Shown: positions 33,272 to 42,381 of the stretch, piece after piece
How the letters are laid out: every line of letters begins with the position of its first letter
Numbering within the stretch: position 1 is the first letter of the stretch
Source: JBBRDU01 sp038203615
Lineage (GTDB): Bacteria > Verrucomicrobiota > Verrucomicrobiia > Chthoniobacterales > UBA10450
Length of the DNA: 64,000 bases
Reading direction: 5' to 3'
Assembly: GCA_038203615.1 (NCBI GenBank)
Contig: JBBRDU010000006.1
Span: 7,138-71,137, forward strand
Position numbers and translations under genes: made by a program
The notes under the pieces: generated by a model
What the model saw: the letters and a program-made list of their open reading frames with translations, nothing else
Database searches by the model: none
Told to the model about the DNA's origin: nothing

Positions 33272-34543
33272 ATGAAAACATGCGTGCTCCTGCTCGTAGT
33301 CGTAGTCGTAGTCGATTCCTCGGCACGCGAGCCCATCAAGTCGCCTCCTCCAAAAATCCAACCGCCGGCCGTCTCGATCGATCAGCCCGTGCGCGCCCGC
33401 GATCTCGGCATTCCCTTCGACGGTGTCCCGGGCCCCTTGAACGCGATCACGGACATCACAGGAGTCGAGGTGGGTTACACCACGCTGGTCAGCGGCGAAG
33501 GCAAAACGGAAGTCGGCAAGGGACCGGTCCGCACCGGCGTCACCGTCGTCCTTCCTCGCGGACACGCCTCCCTGAACGATCCCGTTTATGCCGGCACTTT
33601 CAGCCTCAATGGAAACGGCGAGATGACCGGCACGGCGTGGGTGGAAGAGAGCGGATTTCTGGAAGGTCCCGTTGTCATGACGAATACGCACAGCGTCGGC
33701 GTGGCCCGCGACGCGGTCATCGCGTGGCGGATCCATCACGGCGCAGCCGACAACACCGGCTACTGGTGGAGCCTGCCTGTCGTGGCGGAAACGTGGGACG
33801 GTTATCTCAATGACATCAATGGATTTCATGTGAAGCCTGCAGACGTCTTTCATGCGCTTGATATGGCCCACAGCGGCCCGATCGAGGAGGGAAGCGTGGG
33901 CGGTGGGACCGGGATGATTTGTTACGAGTTCAAGGGCGGGGTGGGGACCGCGTCGCGCAAGATCACGATCAAGTCGGACAAAAAATCGGCGGGAGAAACC
34001 TACACCGCAGGGGTTCTGGTCCAGGCGAATTGCGGTCGTCGACCAAACCTAACCATTGCCGGAGTGCCGGTGGGCAAGGAAATCCCGGAGAACGCAGTCT
34101 TCAGCCAGGAAAACGGATCGATCATTATCGTGGTTGCGACGGACGCTCCATTATTGCCGCACCAACTCAAACGTTTGGCACGTCGGGCGTCTCTCGGGTT
34201 GGCCCGGACCGGAAGTTATTCCGGCAACGGATCGGGCGATCTTTTCATCGCTTTTTCGACGGCCAATCCAAAGGTGGCGGACCCGGACCGGGTGACGCAC
34301 GCGGTCGAAACGATTCCTAACGACCTGCTGGATCCGATGTTTGAAGGCGTGGTGCAGGCGACCGAGGAAGCGATCGTCAATGCGCTGGTCGATCAGAAAG
34401 AAGATTCGGCCGGGTCGATCGCGTGGCACGCCGACGAAAAAACGGGGAACCGTTTTTTCGTGGGCGCGAACGAGCATCGGGTAGAAGCTCTGTCGCATGC
34501 GCGTCTGCAGGAGCTTATGCGGGGTCGCGCGGGGGCTCGATAA
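33272..34543 (+). CDS. Exported DmpA-type (family S58) aminopeptidase
   Basis: The ATG at 33272 gives 423 residues with a signal peptide containing a run of valines (LLLVVVVVVD) encoded by a GTCGTA tandem repeat. The S58/P1 family are self-cleaving N-terminal-nucleophile aminopeptidases (DmpA, beta-peptidyl aminopeptidases). Signatures are RARDLGIPFDGVPGPLNAIT, ITGVEVGYTT, TNTHSVGVARDAVI, GSVGGGTGMICYEFKGG and ATDAPLLPHQLKRLARRA. The ENGSIII segment preceding ATDAPL probably contains the Gly-Ser bond that is autocleaved to release the catalytic serine. It probably degrades D-amino-acid or beta-amino-acid peptides outside the cytoplasm. Confidence 0.88.
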   Translation: MKTCVLLLVVVVVVDSSAREPIKSPPPKIQPPAVSIDQPVRARDLGIPFDGVPGPLNAITDITGVEVGYTTLVSGEGKTEVGKGPVRTGVTVVLPRGHASLNDPVYAGTFSLNGNGEMTGTAWVEESGFLEGPVVMTNTHSVGVARDAVIAWRIHHGAADNTGYWWSLPVVAETWDGYLNDINGFHVKPADVFHALDMAHSGPIEEGSVGGGTGMICYEFKGGVGTASRKITIKSDKKSAGETYTAGVLVQANCGRRPNLTIAGVPVGKEIPENAVFSQENGSIIIVVATDAPLLPHQLKRLARRASLGLARTGSYSGNGSGDLFIAFSTANPKVADPDRVTHAVETIPNDLLDPMFEGVVQATEEAIVNALVDQKEDSAGSIAWHADEKTGNRFFVGANEHRVEALSHARLQELMRGRAGAR

Positions 34544-34720
34544 GCGACAGAGCGCTTGGGAGATCCCTCGCTAGCGCTCGGGCTGACAACCGATGAGCGT
34601 GGGAGCGGCGCTCCAGGTCAGGGTCTATGACCGACTCGGGGATCCGGAAGAGATTCGGCGGTCGTCCGCCTTCGCCGCGCTGCGGCGGGAGAAGCAAACC
34701 TCCGTTAAAGAAGAAGCCCG

Positions 34721-35146
34721 TTAGTGGGCGTAGCGGGGCAGAGAAAGATTGGAGCGTCGTTCGAGCTGGCGGCTCGATTTCACCGGTCCGGATCCGCGCG
34801 TGGCTTTGCGCGCAACGGCGGGTGTATCGGCGGCGACGATGCGAACACTGACGCAGGCATCGCTCGGATCCTGGTCGGCGAAGCGCCGTTCCCATTGGCG
34901 GCGAGCATCTTCCAGTAGACGTTGGAAATTATGGCCAAGCGCCCGCTGCAGACCTTGGCTGGTCTCGACTTTCGTTAGGTCGGTGATGATGAGTCCAAGC
35001 GTTTTCACGGCATGGATAACGGCAGCATATTCCAAGCCCTTGCGCGGGGCGTTCGAGGGGCGAGGACACGGCGCGGGGCGCTGGTCGTCCGCCAAGTTTC
35101 TGCGGGAGAGTTGCTTACTCGGCGGGCTGCCCCTTGGTCCGTGCAC
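34721..35146 (-). CDS. Hypothetical protein, possibly a remnant
   Basis: The best-looking frame in the 650-bp region between the DmpA-like and sialidase-like genes lies on the minus strand (up to 141 residues). The inner part (AVIHAVKTLGLIITDLTKVE, ALGHNFQRLLEDARRQWERR) looks like real helical protein, while the N-terminal 35 residues look non-coding. I recognise no family; a plus-strand frame overlaps but is arginine/serine-rich and less plausible. Treat it as tentative. Confidence 0.35.
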   Translation of the reverse strand: MHGPRGSPPSKQLSRRNLADDQRPAPCPRPSNAPRKGLEYAAVIHAVKTLGLIITDLTKVETSQGLQRALGHNFQRLLEDARRQWERRFADQDPSDACVSVRIVAADTPAVARKATRGSGPVKSSRQLERRSNLSLPRYAH

Positions 35147-35180
35147 GGTGTCAATTTCGTCAGCGAGGCGGTTTCCTCAG

Positions 35181-35213
35181 TTGTGAGAGTGCTTGGGTGG
35201 AGTAATCTCACAA
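35181..35213. promoter_or_regulatory. Inverted repeat at the sialidase-like gene start
   Basis: TTGTGAGA (35181-35188) and TCTCACAA (35206-35213) form an 8-bp perfect inverted repeat with a 17-nt spacer, ending three bases before the GTG start at 35217. It could be an operator or an RNA hairpin masking the start; neither is shown. Confidence 0.4.
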
Positions 35214-35216
35214 CAG

Positions 35217-37142
35217 GTGAAGCGGGGCGTATTTCTTTTATGGACAGGGTCGCTCATCCCGCTCCTTTCCCTCGCACAACAGCCCCGTTCGACCCCGGCG
35301 CACTTTTTTGAGGTCGATCGCAGCCACTTGCCGCCCGCTCTGCAAAAGGTTCCGCTGGAGCATCTTTCGTCCGGCGCTCTCATGCTGTTGGATCGACAGG
35401 GGAATTTGGTCAAGCCGCCTCCGCTTTCCGCGTCTCGCCCCGCCGCCGTCGTGGACGCGGCGCAGGTCGAAGTGCCTCTCGATCCGAGGGTTGGCTCCAA
35501 CCTGCGTCTCGGCGATGATCCCGCCGCGCTGCCGTCCAACATGAGGGCGCAGGCGGAACCGCACATCGCGCGTTCGCCGGTGAACCCCGATTTTCTGGCG
35601 GCCACGTTTCAGGAAGGAAGATTCACCGACGGGGGCGCGGTCGATTGCGGTTATTCCATCAGCAGCGATGGCGGTCTAACCTGGAGCCGTGCTTTGATTC
35701 CGAATCTGACGCAAACGACCGGCGGCCCGTATTATCGCGACACCGATCCGGTGGCGAGGATCGATTTGAACGGCTACGTGTATCTGAATACGGAGGGTGC
35801 GACCGACGTTAACTTCAACACGGGGATTGTCCTGGTGAGCCGTTCCATCGACGGAGGCGCGACCTTCGGTGCACCGGTCGTGGTGTATCAGCCTGCGAGC
35901 AGCAGCGTTTTCCCGGACAAGAATTGGCTGGCCATCAACACCTTTGCCGGGACGAGCACAGTGGGACGCATGGTGGTGACTTTCACCAGGTTCTCCGGTA
36001 GCGCTTCGCCCATTGTTCGTTCCTACAGCGACAACGGCGGCGCGACCTGGAGTCAAATCGCGTACATCCATTCGACGAGCACGAGCGCGCAGGGATCGCA
36101 GCCCGTGTTTCTGCCCAATGGAAAACTGGTGATCGTCTATTTCAATTTCGGCAATAGCAGTCTCGATTTGGTCAATTCCGACGATGGTGGTGCGACTTTC
36201 GGCAGCCGGAAACTCGTTACGGCGGTAAATCAATACGACGAACCGTCCATTCGCACGGGCAGCTTTCTGCCCTCGGCCGTGGCCGATCGTACGAACAACA
36301 ATCTGTATGTCGTTTATCAGGCGCGCCTGTTAGGCAACCCGAGAATCGCTTTCACGAAATCCACCGACGGCGGGACAACCTGGACCTCGCCCATCGCCAT
36401 CAGCGACAATCCTCCGAGCTCTGGCGTGTTCAATCCTGTGATTGCGGTCTCGCCGAACGGCCAAACTTTAACAGCCTCTTTCTACGATCATCGTAATAAC
36501 CCCGGCTCCAATACGCTGGTCGACTTGTATCTCGCCCAATCGTTCGATGGCGGCGCCACCTGGCAGCCCAACATTCGGGTCACTTCTGTCTCGACCGACG
36601 CATCGCTCGCTCCTCTCACGTCTTCCGGCTATATGCTCGGCGATTATCAGGGCATCGCGGAGTCGATTAATGCCAGCGTGCCGGCGATCCCGGTCTGGAT
36701 TGATACGCGCACGGGTAATCCCGACCCGTTCATCGCACGGATCGGAATTGCGCCACAGCTCAATTTTGCCAGTTGGCAGGCGGCTCGGTTATCGTTAGGC
36801 GATATTTCGAATCCGGCGCGGGGCGGCCTCAATGGCGACGCCGACCTCGACGGGAAACGCAACCTGCTGGAATACAGCATGGGCACGCCTCCGAGGCAGG
36901 CGGACACAGTGGGCGTGACCATCGAACAAGTCGGAATGGTTTTCAGTATCACGTATCCGCGATTAAAGGCCGCGACGGACGTGAGCTTACACGCCTTTCG
37001 CTCGACGGATCTGGCTGGTTGGACAAATGCCGGCGTGACCGAAACCATGGTGTCCGACGACGGCACCATGCAAATCTGGCGCGCCTCCACTGCGGCTGCC
37101 TTCCCGGCGACGTTCTTTCGGCTGCAAGCCACGCAGCCGTAA
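35217..37142 (+). CDS. Exported sialidase-like BNR-repeat protein
   Basis: From the GTG at 35217 (alternative TTG at 35193) the product is 641 residues with signal peptide GVFLLWTGSLIPLLSLA. A six-bladed beta-propeller is suggested by Asp-box (BNR) motifs: SSDGGLTWS, SIDGGATF, SDNGGATWS, SDDGGATF, STDGGTTWT and SFDGGATW. The sialidase arginine triad cannot be assigned, so it may be a glycosidase or another propeller enzyme. The C-terminal 110 residues carry GDADLDGKRNLLEYSMGTPP followed by a beta-sandwich ending in ATFFRLQATQP, a module I associate with exported verrucomicrobial proteins. Confidence 0.8.
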   Translation: MKRGVFLLWTGSLIPLLSLAQQPRSTPAHFFEVDRSHLPPALQKVPLEHLSSGALMLLDRQGNLVKPPPLSASRPAAVVDAAQVEVPLDPRVGSNLRLGDDPAALPSNMRAQAEPHIARSPVNPDFLAATFQEGRFTDGGAVDCGYSISSDGGLTWSRALIPNLTQTTGGPYYRDTDPVARIDLNGYVYLNTEGATDVNFNTGIVLVSRSIDGGATFGAPVVVYQPASSSVFPDKNWLAINTFAGTSTVGRMVVTFTRFSGSASPIVRSYSDNGGATWSQIAYIHSTSTSAQGSQPVFLPNGKLVIVYFNFGNSSLDLVNSDDGGATFGSRKLVTAVNQYDEPSIRTGSFLPSAVADRTNNNLYVVYQARLLGNPRIAFTKSTDGGTTWTSPIAISDNPPSSGVFNPVIAVSPNGQTLTASFYDHRNNPGSNTLVDLYLAQSFDGGATWQPNIRVTSVSTDASLAPLTSSGYMLGDYQGIAESINASVPAIPVWIDTRTGNPDPFIARIGIAPQLNFASWQAARLSLGDISNPARGGLNGDADLDGKRNLLEYSMGTPPRQADTVGVTIEQVGMVFSITYPRLKAATDVSLHAFRSTDLAGWTNAGVTETMVSDDGTMQIWRASTAAAFPATFFRLQATQP

Positions 37143-37450
37143 TGGCCTCGTCGCACGTCGTCGTCGTATCTGGGAACATGCGTGTCAAAGCAGGGTAGGG
37201 ACGCCGCACAGTTTACCCGCCGTGGCGGGCGGCGTCCACTCCGCGGACCAACCACTCGATTCGAACCGGACGCCTCGGAGAGACGTCCCTACCTGGCGAG
37301 AGCCTGTCGGGGCGTGAGCGCACAAAGACGCGACGACCCGCCGTCGCGCTGCTATGGCGTGGCAGGCAGAGCGCCGTGGCTACAAGGGGATAGCTGTAGG
37401 GGAAGCTGCCAGCTTCCCTCGGGAAGGCAGCGCCTTCCCCTCATCCCTCG
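37143..37450. repeat. Intergenic cluster of palindromic repeats
   Basis: This 308-bp spacer is made almost wholly of dispersed repeats: GGACGCCGCACAGTTTACCC and its continuation (37195-37246, an inverted near-copy of 62884-62937), CGCCTCGGAGAGACGTCCCT (37271-37290), a piece at 37330-37379 that recurs inverted at about 47078-47125, and GTAGGGGAAGCTGCCAGCTT...GCCTTCCCC (37396-37440). No gene is visible. Confidence 0.8.
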
Positions 37451-39262
37451 TCACTTGTCACTCAGCACTTTCTGAATCGAACCCGGATCATCCAGCAGAA
37501 TCCATTCGATCACGGATAAGGGCAGGCTGCCGTTCTTGATCAAATCGTCGTGAAACTGGCCGAGTCGAAAATTTTCGCCCTGCTTGTCCTTGTAGCGTCC
37601 GAGCAGATTCATGATCTGCCATTTGCCGATGATGTAGCTGATTTTTTGATGGGGCGATGACGCCGCCCCGGCCGCTTCACCCTCGGCCGCTTCGCGATCC
37701 AGGCCCCCCGCCTCCATGAAATAATTGACCGCCTGTTCGAAAGTCCACCGACCCGTGTGCAGGTTCACGTCCACCCCGATGCGCGCGCCGCGGTAACGCG
37801 AGAGCCGCAGAATCTGTCCCTGCGCGGCGGAGTTATCCGGATACAAACCCGTGCGCATCAACATCTCTTCTCCGTACAAGGCCCAGCCCTCCACGAAAAC
37901 GCCATCCTGATTTTGCCGGCGAATTTCATCCGACAAGTGATTGGCGATGGAGAGCTGCATGAAGTGACCGGGAATTCCCTCGTGTCCCAGGATAGGGCGG
38001 GGATCTTCGATGGCCGCGCGAATGTAAAAGTTTTTCGACTGCGGATTATAGGTGGGGATAAAAAAGAATCCGACCGGATCCTTGTCATAAACTCCGGGTG
38101 GATTCATGAAACCACCGGGGCTGGTCGGCTTGAAGGCCTCCGGCAGTTGCCGAATCTCGAAGCGCCCAAGGTAATCTGGAATCGTCACCAGATGATGTTC
38201 TTTCAGGAATGTGATCATTTCCTGTTCGCGACTCTCGTAGGCTTTGAGGAAGGAAGCCTGGTCGGGCGGGATATGACTGGAGCGCGCCGGATCGGGGTCC
38301 GCCATTTTAGGATCTTTCAGTAATGCTTCCAGCGCGCGATAGCGTGTATTCTCGACGCGCCCGATCATCTCCACTTCGGACGCATTCAAGGGGAGCAGCA
38401 GAACGTGCTTGAGATAATAGTTGTAGTTCGCTTCGCCCATGGGCGCGAAGTCCACCATTTGAGGCAGCCGCTTCTCGAGTTCATCGGCATAGCCGTGCAA
38501 GGCGACGAGCGCTTCGTCCCGCGCTTTGATCAGCGCGTCGTGCTCATTCGGGGCCAGCCCTACATCGAGCGCCATGAGGCTCCCGGTCAGCAACGGATCG
38601 ATCGCGCGGGCCGATTGCATGGCCAGCTGTGCGTAGAGTTTGACCGGGCTTTGCAGATTGCTCAGGCCCTGCTTGAGCAGCGCCGGCATCTGTTGCAACC
38701 GCGCGGTCGCGGCCCGGGCGCGGTTGGCCGGTGTGTCGTATTCTTTTTTCAGCAACGAAAAGATGCCGCTGACGCATTCACTCACGTAGACCTGCGGATT
38801 GGTGTGTTCGAACTTGAGCACGCGGCTGCCAAAATCGGCGCCTTCCAGCTGGGCGCGGAAGAGAATCCAGTCGATGCGCTGGTCTTTGGACCAGTTCTCC
38901 GTGTGCATGGCGCGAACTTTTTCGAGCAGGGCATGCTCATGCTGGGCCCGTTCATCCATTTTCGCCGGCGCATAATCCGTCAGCCGATTGTCCCAGGTGT
39001 GCAGTCCGGATTCGCTGCTCGCCACCGGATTGTTCTCGTTCCGCCACGCGTAATACTCCTTGGCGATTTTGGAGAGCGCCGCCGGAGCCATGACGTCGTC
39101 GCTCGATTTCGTGATCAAGGCCTTGTTCGCCAGGTCGTTATCGCGACCGTTGCCCGAACCGGTCAGGGGTGGCGGGCTGCCACCCGGGCGCGTCTGAGCC
39201 AGAGCCGGGAAGAAAGCGATCGTGCTAAAAAAGAGGCTGAGTAAAAAAGTGATGATTCTCAC
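37451..39262 (-). CDS. Exported DUF885 family protein (putative zinc peptidase)
   Basis: DUF885 proteins are helical, M2/M3-like putative carboxypeptidases found in many environmental bacteria. The 603-residue protein starts at a GTG and has a signal peptide (IITFLLSLFFSTIAFFPALA). The putative zinc site is LGHEGIPGHFMQ (HExxxGH) at about 420-431, followed by VEGWALYGEEMLM with the third ligand region. Length fits the family. It is expected to be a periplasmic dipeptidase or carboxypeptidase. It is divergent from the Asp/Glu-racemase-like gene. Confidence 0.88.
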   Translation of the reverse strand: MRIITFLLSLFFSTIAFFPALAQTRPGGSPPPLTGSGNGRDNDLANKALITKSSDDVMAPAALSKIAKEYYAWRNENNPVASSESGLHTWDNRLTDYAPAKMDERAQHEHALLEKVRAMHTENWSKDQRIDWILFRAQLEGADFGSRVLKFEHTNPQVYVSECVSGIFSLLKKEYDTPANRARAATARLQQMPALLKQGLSNLQSPVKLYAQLAMQSARAIDPLLTGSLMALDVGLAPNEHDALIKARDEALVALHGYADELEKRLPQMVDFAPMGEANYNYYLKHVLLLPLNASEVEMIGRVENTRYRALEALLKDPKMADPDPARSSHIPPDQASFLKAYESREQEMITFLKEHHLVTIPDYLGRFEIRQLPEAFKPTSPGGFMNPPGVYDKDPVGFFFIPTYNPQSKNFYIRAAIEDPRPILGHEGIPGHFMQLSIANHLSDEIRRQNQDGVFVEGWALYGEEMLMRTGLYPDNSAAQGQILRLSRYRGARIGVDVNLHTGRWTFEQAVNYFMEAGGLDREAAEGEAAGAASSPHQKISYIIGKWQIMNLLGRYKDKQGENFRLGQFHDDLIKNGSLPLSVIEWILLDDPGSIQKVLSDK

Positions 39263-39333
39263 GGGCCCGAGTGTAGTAGCTTGGCGGCAATGAGAAAGCG
39301 CAAACGGTGCCTGCTTTATCCCATTAAAGTAAT

Positions 39334-40032
39334 GTGAAGACGCTCGGCATGATTGGCGGGTTAGGCCCGGAAAGCACGGTCGAGTATTACCTCGCGATCA
39401 TCGCCCTTTATCGGGAACGCCTTGGCGATGGCAGTTATCCGCAATTCATCGTCAACAGCATTGATCTGAGGAAAGGAATCGATTTGATCACTGCGAACGA
39501 CTTGGCCGGGGCGGCCGCGTATCTGGTGGAAGAAATCCAAAAGCTGGCCCGCGCCGGCGCGGAGTTCGGCCTGATCGCCGCCAACACGCCCCATATCGTG
39601 TTCGACGAGGTGGCCTCAGCGTCGCCCATCCCGCTCATCAGCATCGTGGCGACGGCTGTCGAATCGGTGAGGGAGCGCGGTTGGACCCGGCCGGCTTTGT
39701 TCGGGACGAAGTTCACCATGCACGGATCGTTTTATTCCGATCTCTTTTCCCGGGCCGGGATCGAACTCGTGATTCCACCGTCGGGCGCGGCCGATTATAT
39801 CCACGAAAAATACATGAACGAGCTGGTGCTCGGAAGATTTTTGCCCGGGACGCGGGCCGGGTTGCTCGAGATTGTCGATCAGATGCGCGAGAACAGCCGG
39901 ATCGACGCGGTCATCCTGGCCGGGACGGAGCTGCCCTTGATCCTGCGCGAATCCGCGCATAACGGCATTCCGTTTCTGGACACGATGCGGGTCCACGCCG
40001 AAGCGGCCGTGGCGCAGATGCTGGCGGGGTGA
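39334..40032 (+). CDS. Asp/Glu racemase superfamily protein lacking both catalytic cysteines
   Basis: This superfamily racemises amino acids by a two-cysteine mechanism. The 232-residue protein starts at GTG 39334 and has the family N-terminus (MKTLGMIGGLGPESTVEYY). At the first catalytic site the usual LIACNTxH is LIAANTPH, and at the second the usual LGCTEL is LAGTELP, so both cysteines are absent (the E. coli YgeA racemase is known to lack the first one). The fold is otherwise complete. It may use other chemistry or be a binding protein. Confidence 0.85.
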   Translation: MKTLGMIGGLGPESTVEYYLAIIALYRERLGDGSYPQFIVNSIDLRKGIDLITANDLAGAAAYLVEEIQKLARAGAEFGLIAANTPHIVFDEVASASPIPLISIVATAVESVRERGWTRPALFGTKFTMHGSFYSDLFSRAGIELVIPPSGAADYIHEKYMNELVLGRFLPGTRAGLLEIVDQMRENSRIDAVILAGTELPLILRESAHNGIPFLDTMRVHAEAAVAQMLAG

Positions 40033-40267
40033 TTTTGGGGGTAATACGAGCGCCGCGGCACGGTGGATCGGGCTCTCCGAGCACGATGCTAAACCCGGAG
40101 CGGCAATGCCGCTCATTTGAAGCGCCGCCGGCGCTCCCCATTAGCAAGACCCTCGGAACGGTCGTTCCACCACTCTAAACCCGATCTACCGGCATTCACT
40201 TTCCCCAAAAAATCTCGACGGCTTGCAAATAGCGGCTTTACCATCTGAGCGATCCGTGGAGGTGCCT
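40033..40267. repeat. Intergenic region with dispersed repeats
   Basis: It contains GAGCGGCAATGCCGCTC (40097-40113), GCGCCGCCGGCGCTC and TTAGCAAGACCCTCGGAACG followed by GTCGTTCCACC (40141-40171). The last recurs as TTAGCAACGCCCTCGGAGCG at about 23804-23832. No gene is seen. Confidence 0.65.
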
Positions 40268-40783
40268 ATGAAAATTCGTTATCCGTTTCTTATTCTTGTC
40301 CTGATCGGCTCGGCCGCGTAACTGCTGGGCGACGAGACCCGGGCAAAAGTCGAACAGAACCCGGCCTTCGAGAAAATGAAAAGTCTGGCTGGGAAATGGG
40401 AGGGCTCCGCCATGGAAAATGGCAAGGCGATGCCGACGAATGCCCGTTTTCAGCTGATCTCCGACGGATCCGCGTTGATGGCCTGGCTCAACGAAAGCAT
40501 TGCCGACGAAATGGTCACGATGTTTCACATGGACGGGAAGGGCCTGATGGCGACGCATTATTGCGCGGCGCATAATCAGCCGCCCCTGGTGCTCGTCTCC
40601 GGCGGCGATCCGGATAAGCTCGTCTTCAAATTCAAGGATGGCACCAATATCGCGCCCGGCGCCGGTCACATGCACCAGGTGACTTTCCTGATCAACGCCC
40701 CGGATCGTCACGCGGAAGACTGGGTCTATATAGATAAAGGCAAGGAAACGACCGCGCACTTCGACTTTAAACGCAAGCCCTAG
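40268..40783 (+). pseudogene. Exported DUF1579-like protein interrupted by an in-frame TAA
   Basis: An ATG at 40268 opens a clear signal peptide (MKIRYPFLILVLIGSAA) and meets TAA at 40319-40321. The same frame then continues without a break to 40783: LLGDETRAKVEQNPAFEKMK, LAGKWEGSAMENGK, a beta-rich body and HFDFKRKP. The stop falls exactly at the signal-peptide/mature junction, where CAA (Gln) to TAA would be a single change. A 135-residue cytosolic version could start at ATG 40376. The body (LAGKWEG, M-V-T-M-F-H-M-D-G) resembles DUF1579-like lipocalin-type proteins. Confidence 0.7.
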
Positions 40784-41164
40784 GAGGAGGGGATGAATGA
40801 GGAAAGCAGGAAATGAGGAATGGGATTTTGCGGTTTTCTGATTCTCCTGGTTCCTTTTTTCCTGATTAGAAATTGCCCACTCTTTTCTTTATCTGAGCCG
40901 TTGTCGGTGTGATCGGCGGTTCTGATCTTTTTCGCCACAGATTGCCACAGATATTCACAGATCAGAGGAGGGCTCCCACCTCTCTGTCTCCGCTACCCGT
41001 CGCGGCTTTGCTGTCTATGTCGCTCATGCCATTCGCTCCATTCATCGGTGGCTCGCTCATCTTTCATTCTCCCGGCTTCCTGTCCGCCACCGGACCGACT
41101 CGCTGCGGCGAGCTTTCCTGATTAAATATTCCCCGGTTCCCGGTCTCGCTTCCCTTTGATCAAC
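40784..41164. other. Non-coding spacer with a dispersed repeat
   Basis: No gene is supported. The stretch CTGTCCGCCACCGGACCGAC followed by TCGCTGCGGCGAGCTTTCCT (41079-41118) recurs with two changes at 42779-42818, marking a dispersed repeat. The rest is low-information sequence with phrases such as CACAGATTGCCACAGATATT. Confidence 0.6.
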
Positions 41165-41743
41165 ATGAGAAAAGAAGACAGGCCGATCTTTCTCGCCTTG
41201 GCCATCTGGCTTGCCCTGGCCATCGTTTTTGCGCGAGCTCGCTGGTTCGGTCACGCCAGTGCGCCGGTCGTTGCCTTGACCGTCTGGATTCTGGCCACGC
41301 TGGTTTTGCTGGCTTGGTGGAAGGTGCCGTTTGTGCGTGCCTGGGTGGGTGATCTGCCTTTGCCGTTCCTGATCGGTCTGCATCTCACGCGCTTCGTCGG
41401 ATTCTATTTTCTTCTTCTTTGCAAGAACGGCGTGCTGCCGGAGGCCTTCGCCCTGCCCGCCGGGATCGGCGATATTCTGGTGGCGGCCGGCGCGGTCGTT
41501 CTCCTGGTCATCCCGCAGTTCGTTCGATCCCGGCGCATCGTGCTTGCCTGGAATCTGATTGGTCTGCTCGATATCGTATTCGTAATTTCCAGCGCGCTCC
41601 GTCTCGGGCTGCACGACTGGACCGCGATGTCGCCTCTGCGCGAGTTACCGTTGAGCTTGCTCCCTACTTTTCTGGTGCCGCTCATCATCGTTTCGCATTT
41701 CCTCATCTTGGTGCGGCTGCGGGAGGCGCGTTTCCCCGCCTGA
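41165..41743 (+). CDS. Small integral membrane protein of unknown function
   Basis: From the ATG at 41165 (an in-frame TTG at 41156 is less likely) the product is 192 residues with about six hydrophobic helices: 8-22, 34-50, 67-85, 93-115, 127-145 and 160-182. Charged residues are few and sit between the helices. No motif for catalysis or transport is recognised. It is followed by a small exported protein gene 107 bp downstream on the same strand. Confidence 0.7.
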   Translation: MRKEDRPIFLALAIWLALAIVFARARWFGHASAPVVALTVWILATLVLLAWWKVPFVRAWVGDLPLPFLIGLHLTRFVGFYFLLLCKNGVLPEAFALPAGIGDILVAAGAVVLLVIPQFVRSRRIVLAWNLIGLLDIVFVISSALRLGLHDWTAMSPLRELPLSLLPTFLVPLIIVSHFLILVRLREARFPA

Positions 41744-41850
41744 AAGGTGGTGTTTCTCGGTGGAGTTCTCTTTGGCCTTACATGCAGGGGCTGCGCGTCT
41801 TGCTGAAGAAGGTGTTGACGAAAAGTGGAAATTTGGGCTCGATGGGAGCC

Positions 41851-42315
41851 ATGAAGACGAAAACTATTGGATTGACTCTGGCGCTTTCCCTTTTGGCGGG
41901 GGCAGCGTGTTTCGCGGCGGACCCGCAAATGGGCACTTGGAAATTGAACGAGGCCAAATCGAAGCTTCCTCGCGAGATGCCGAAGAATCACACGGTGGTC
42001 TATGCCGTCGCCGGCAATAAAATGAAGGTGACGGTGGACGGCACCCTCCCGGACGGGAAGCCGACCCATAACGACTGGACAGGCAAGTTCGACGGGAAAT
42101 ACTATCCCGTCACCGGCGATCCGACCTCGGACGCGCGCGCCTACAAGAAGGTGAATGCCAACACCCTGGAACTAATGGTCAAGAAGGGCGGGAAGGTGAC
42201 CAGCACCGGTCGGATTGTAGTGTCGGCCGACGGGAAGTCGCGCACCATCAACGTGAGTGGCACCGATGCAAAAGGAAAGAAGTTCAAAAGCATGGGAGTC
42301 TACGACAAGCAATAG
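41851..42315 (+). CDS. Small exported protein of unknown function
   Basis: The ATG at 41851 gives 154 residues with a signal peptide (IGLTLALSLLAGAACFA). The mature part begins DPQMGTWKLNEAKSKL and is a beta-rich, lysine-rich small domain ending SMGVYDKQ. Exported proteins with G-T-W-x-L-N-x-x-K-S-K starts are frequent in Acidobacteria and Verrucomicrobia, without known function. A second ATG at 41842 is possible. A strong terminator follows. Confidence 0.78.
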   Translation: MKTKTIGLTLALSLLAGAACFAADPQMGTWKLNEAKSKLPREMPKNHTVVYAVAGNKMKVTVDGTLPDGKPTHNDWTGKFDGKYYPVTGDPTSDARAYKKVNANTLELMVKKGGKVTSTGRIVVSADGKSRTINVSGTDAKGKKFKSMGVYDKQ

Positions 42316-42338
42316 CAGAACGAATCATTAAGCTTCAC

Positions 42339-42381
42339 AAGCAGCCGTCACGCCTCACCGCGTGGCGGCTGCTTGTTTTTT
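42339..42381 (+). terminator. Rho-independent terminator
   Basis: AAGCAGCCGTCACGC pairs with GCGTGGCGGCTGCTT (one mismatch) around a CTCACC loop and is followed by GTTTTTT. It ends the transcript of the small exported protein gene 24 bp upstream. Confidence 0.92.

Noticed and set aside
38405..39244. A 279-codon plus-strand frame opposite the DUF885 gene
   Set aside because: The minus strand has the complete DUF885 protein with HEGIPGH and a signal peptide; the opposite frame is a GC-bias shadow.
40319..40321. Stop-codon readthrough or recoding of TAA
   Set aside because: TAA is the strongest stop, not used for selenocysteine or pyrrolysine, and no recoding element is visible; a nonsense mutation or sequencing error is simpler.
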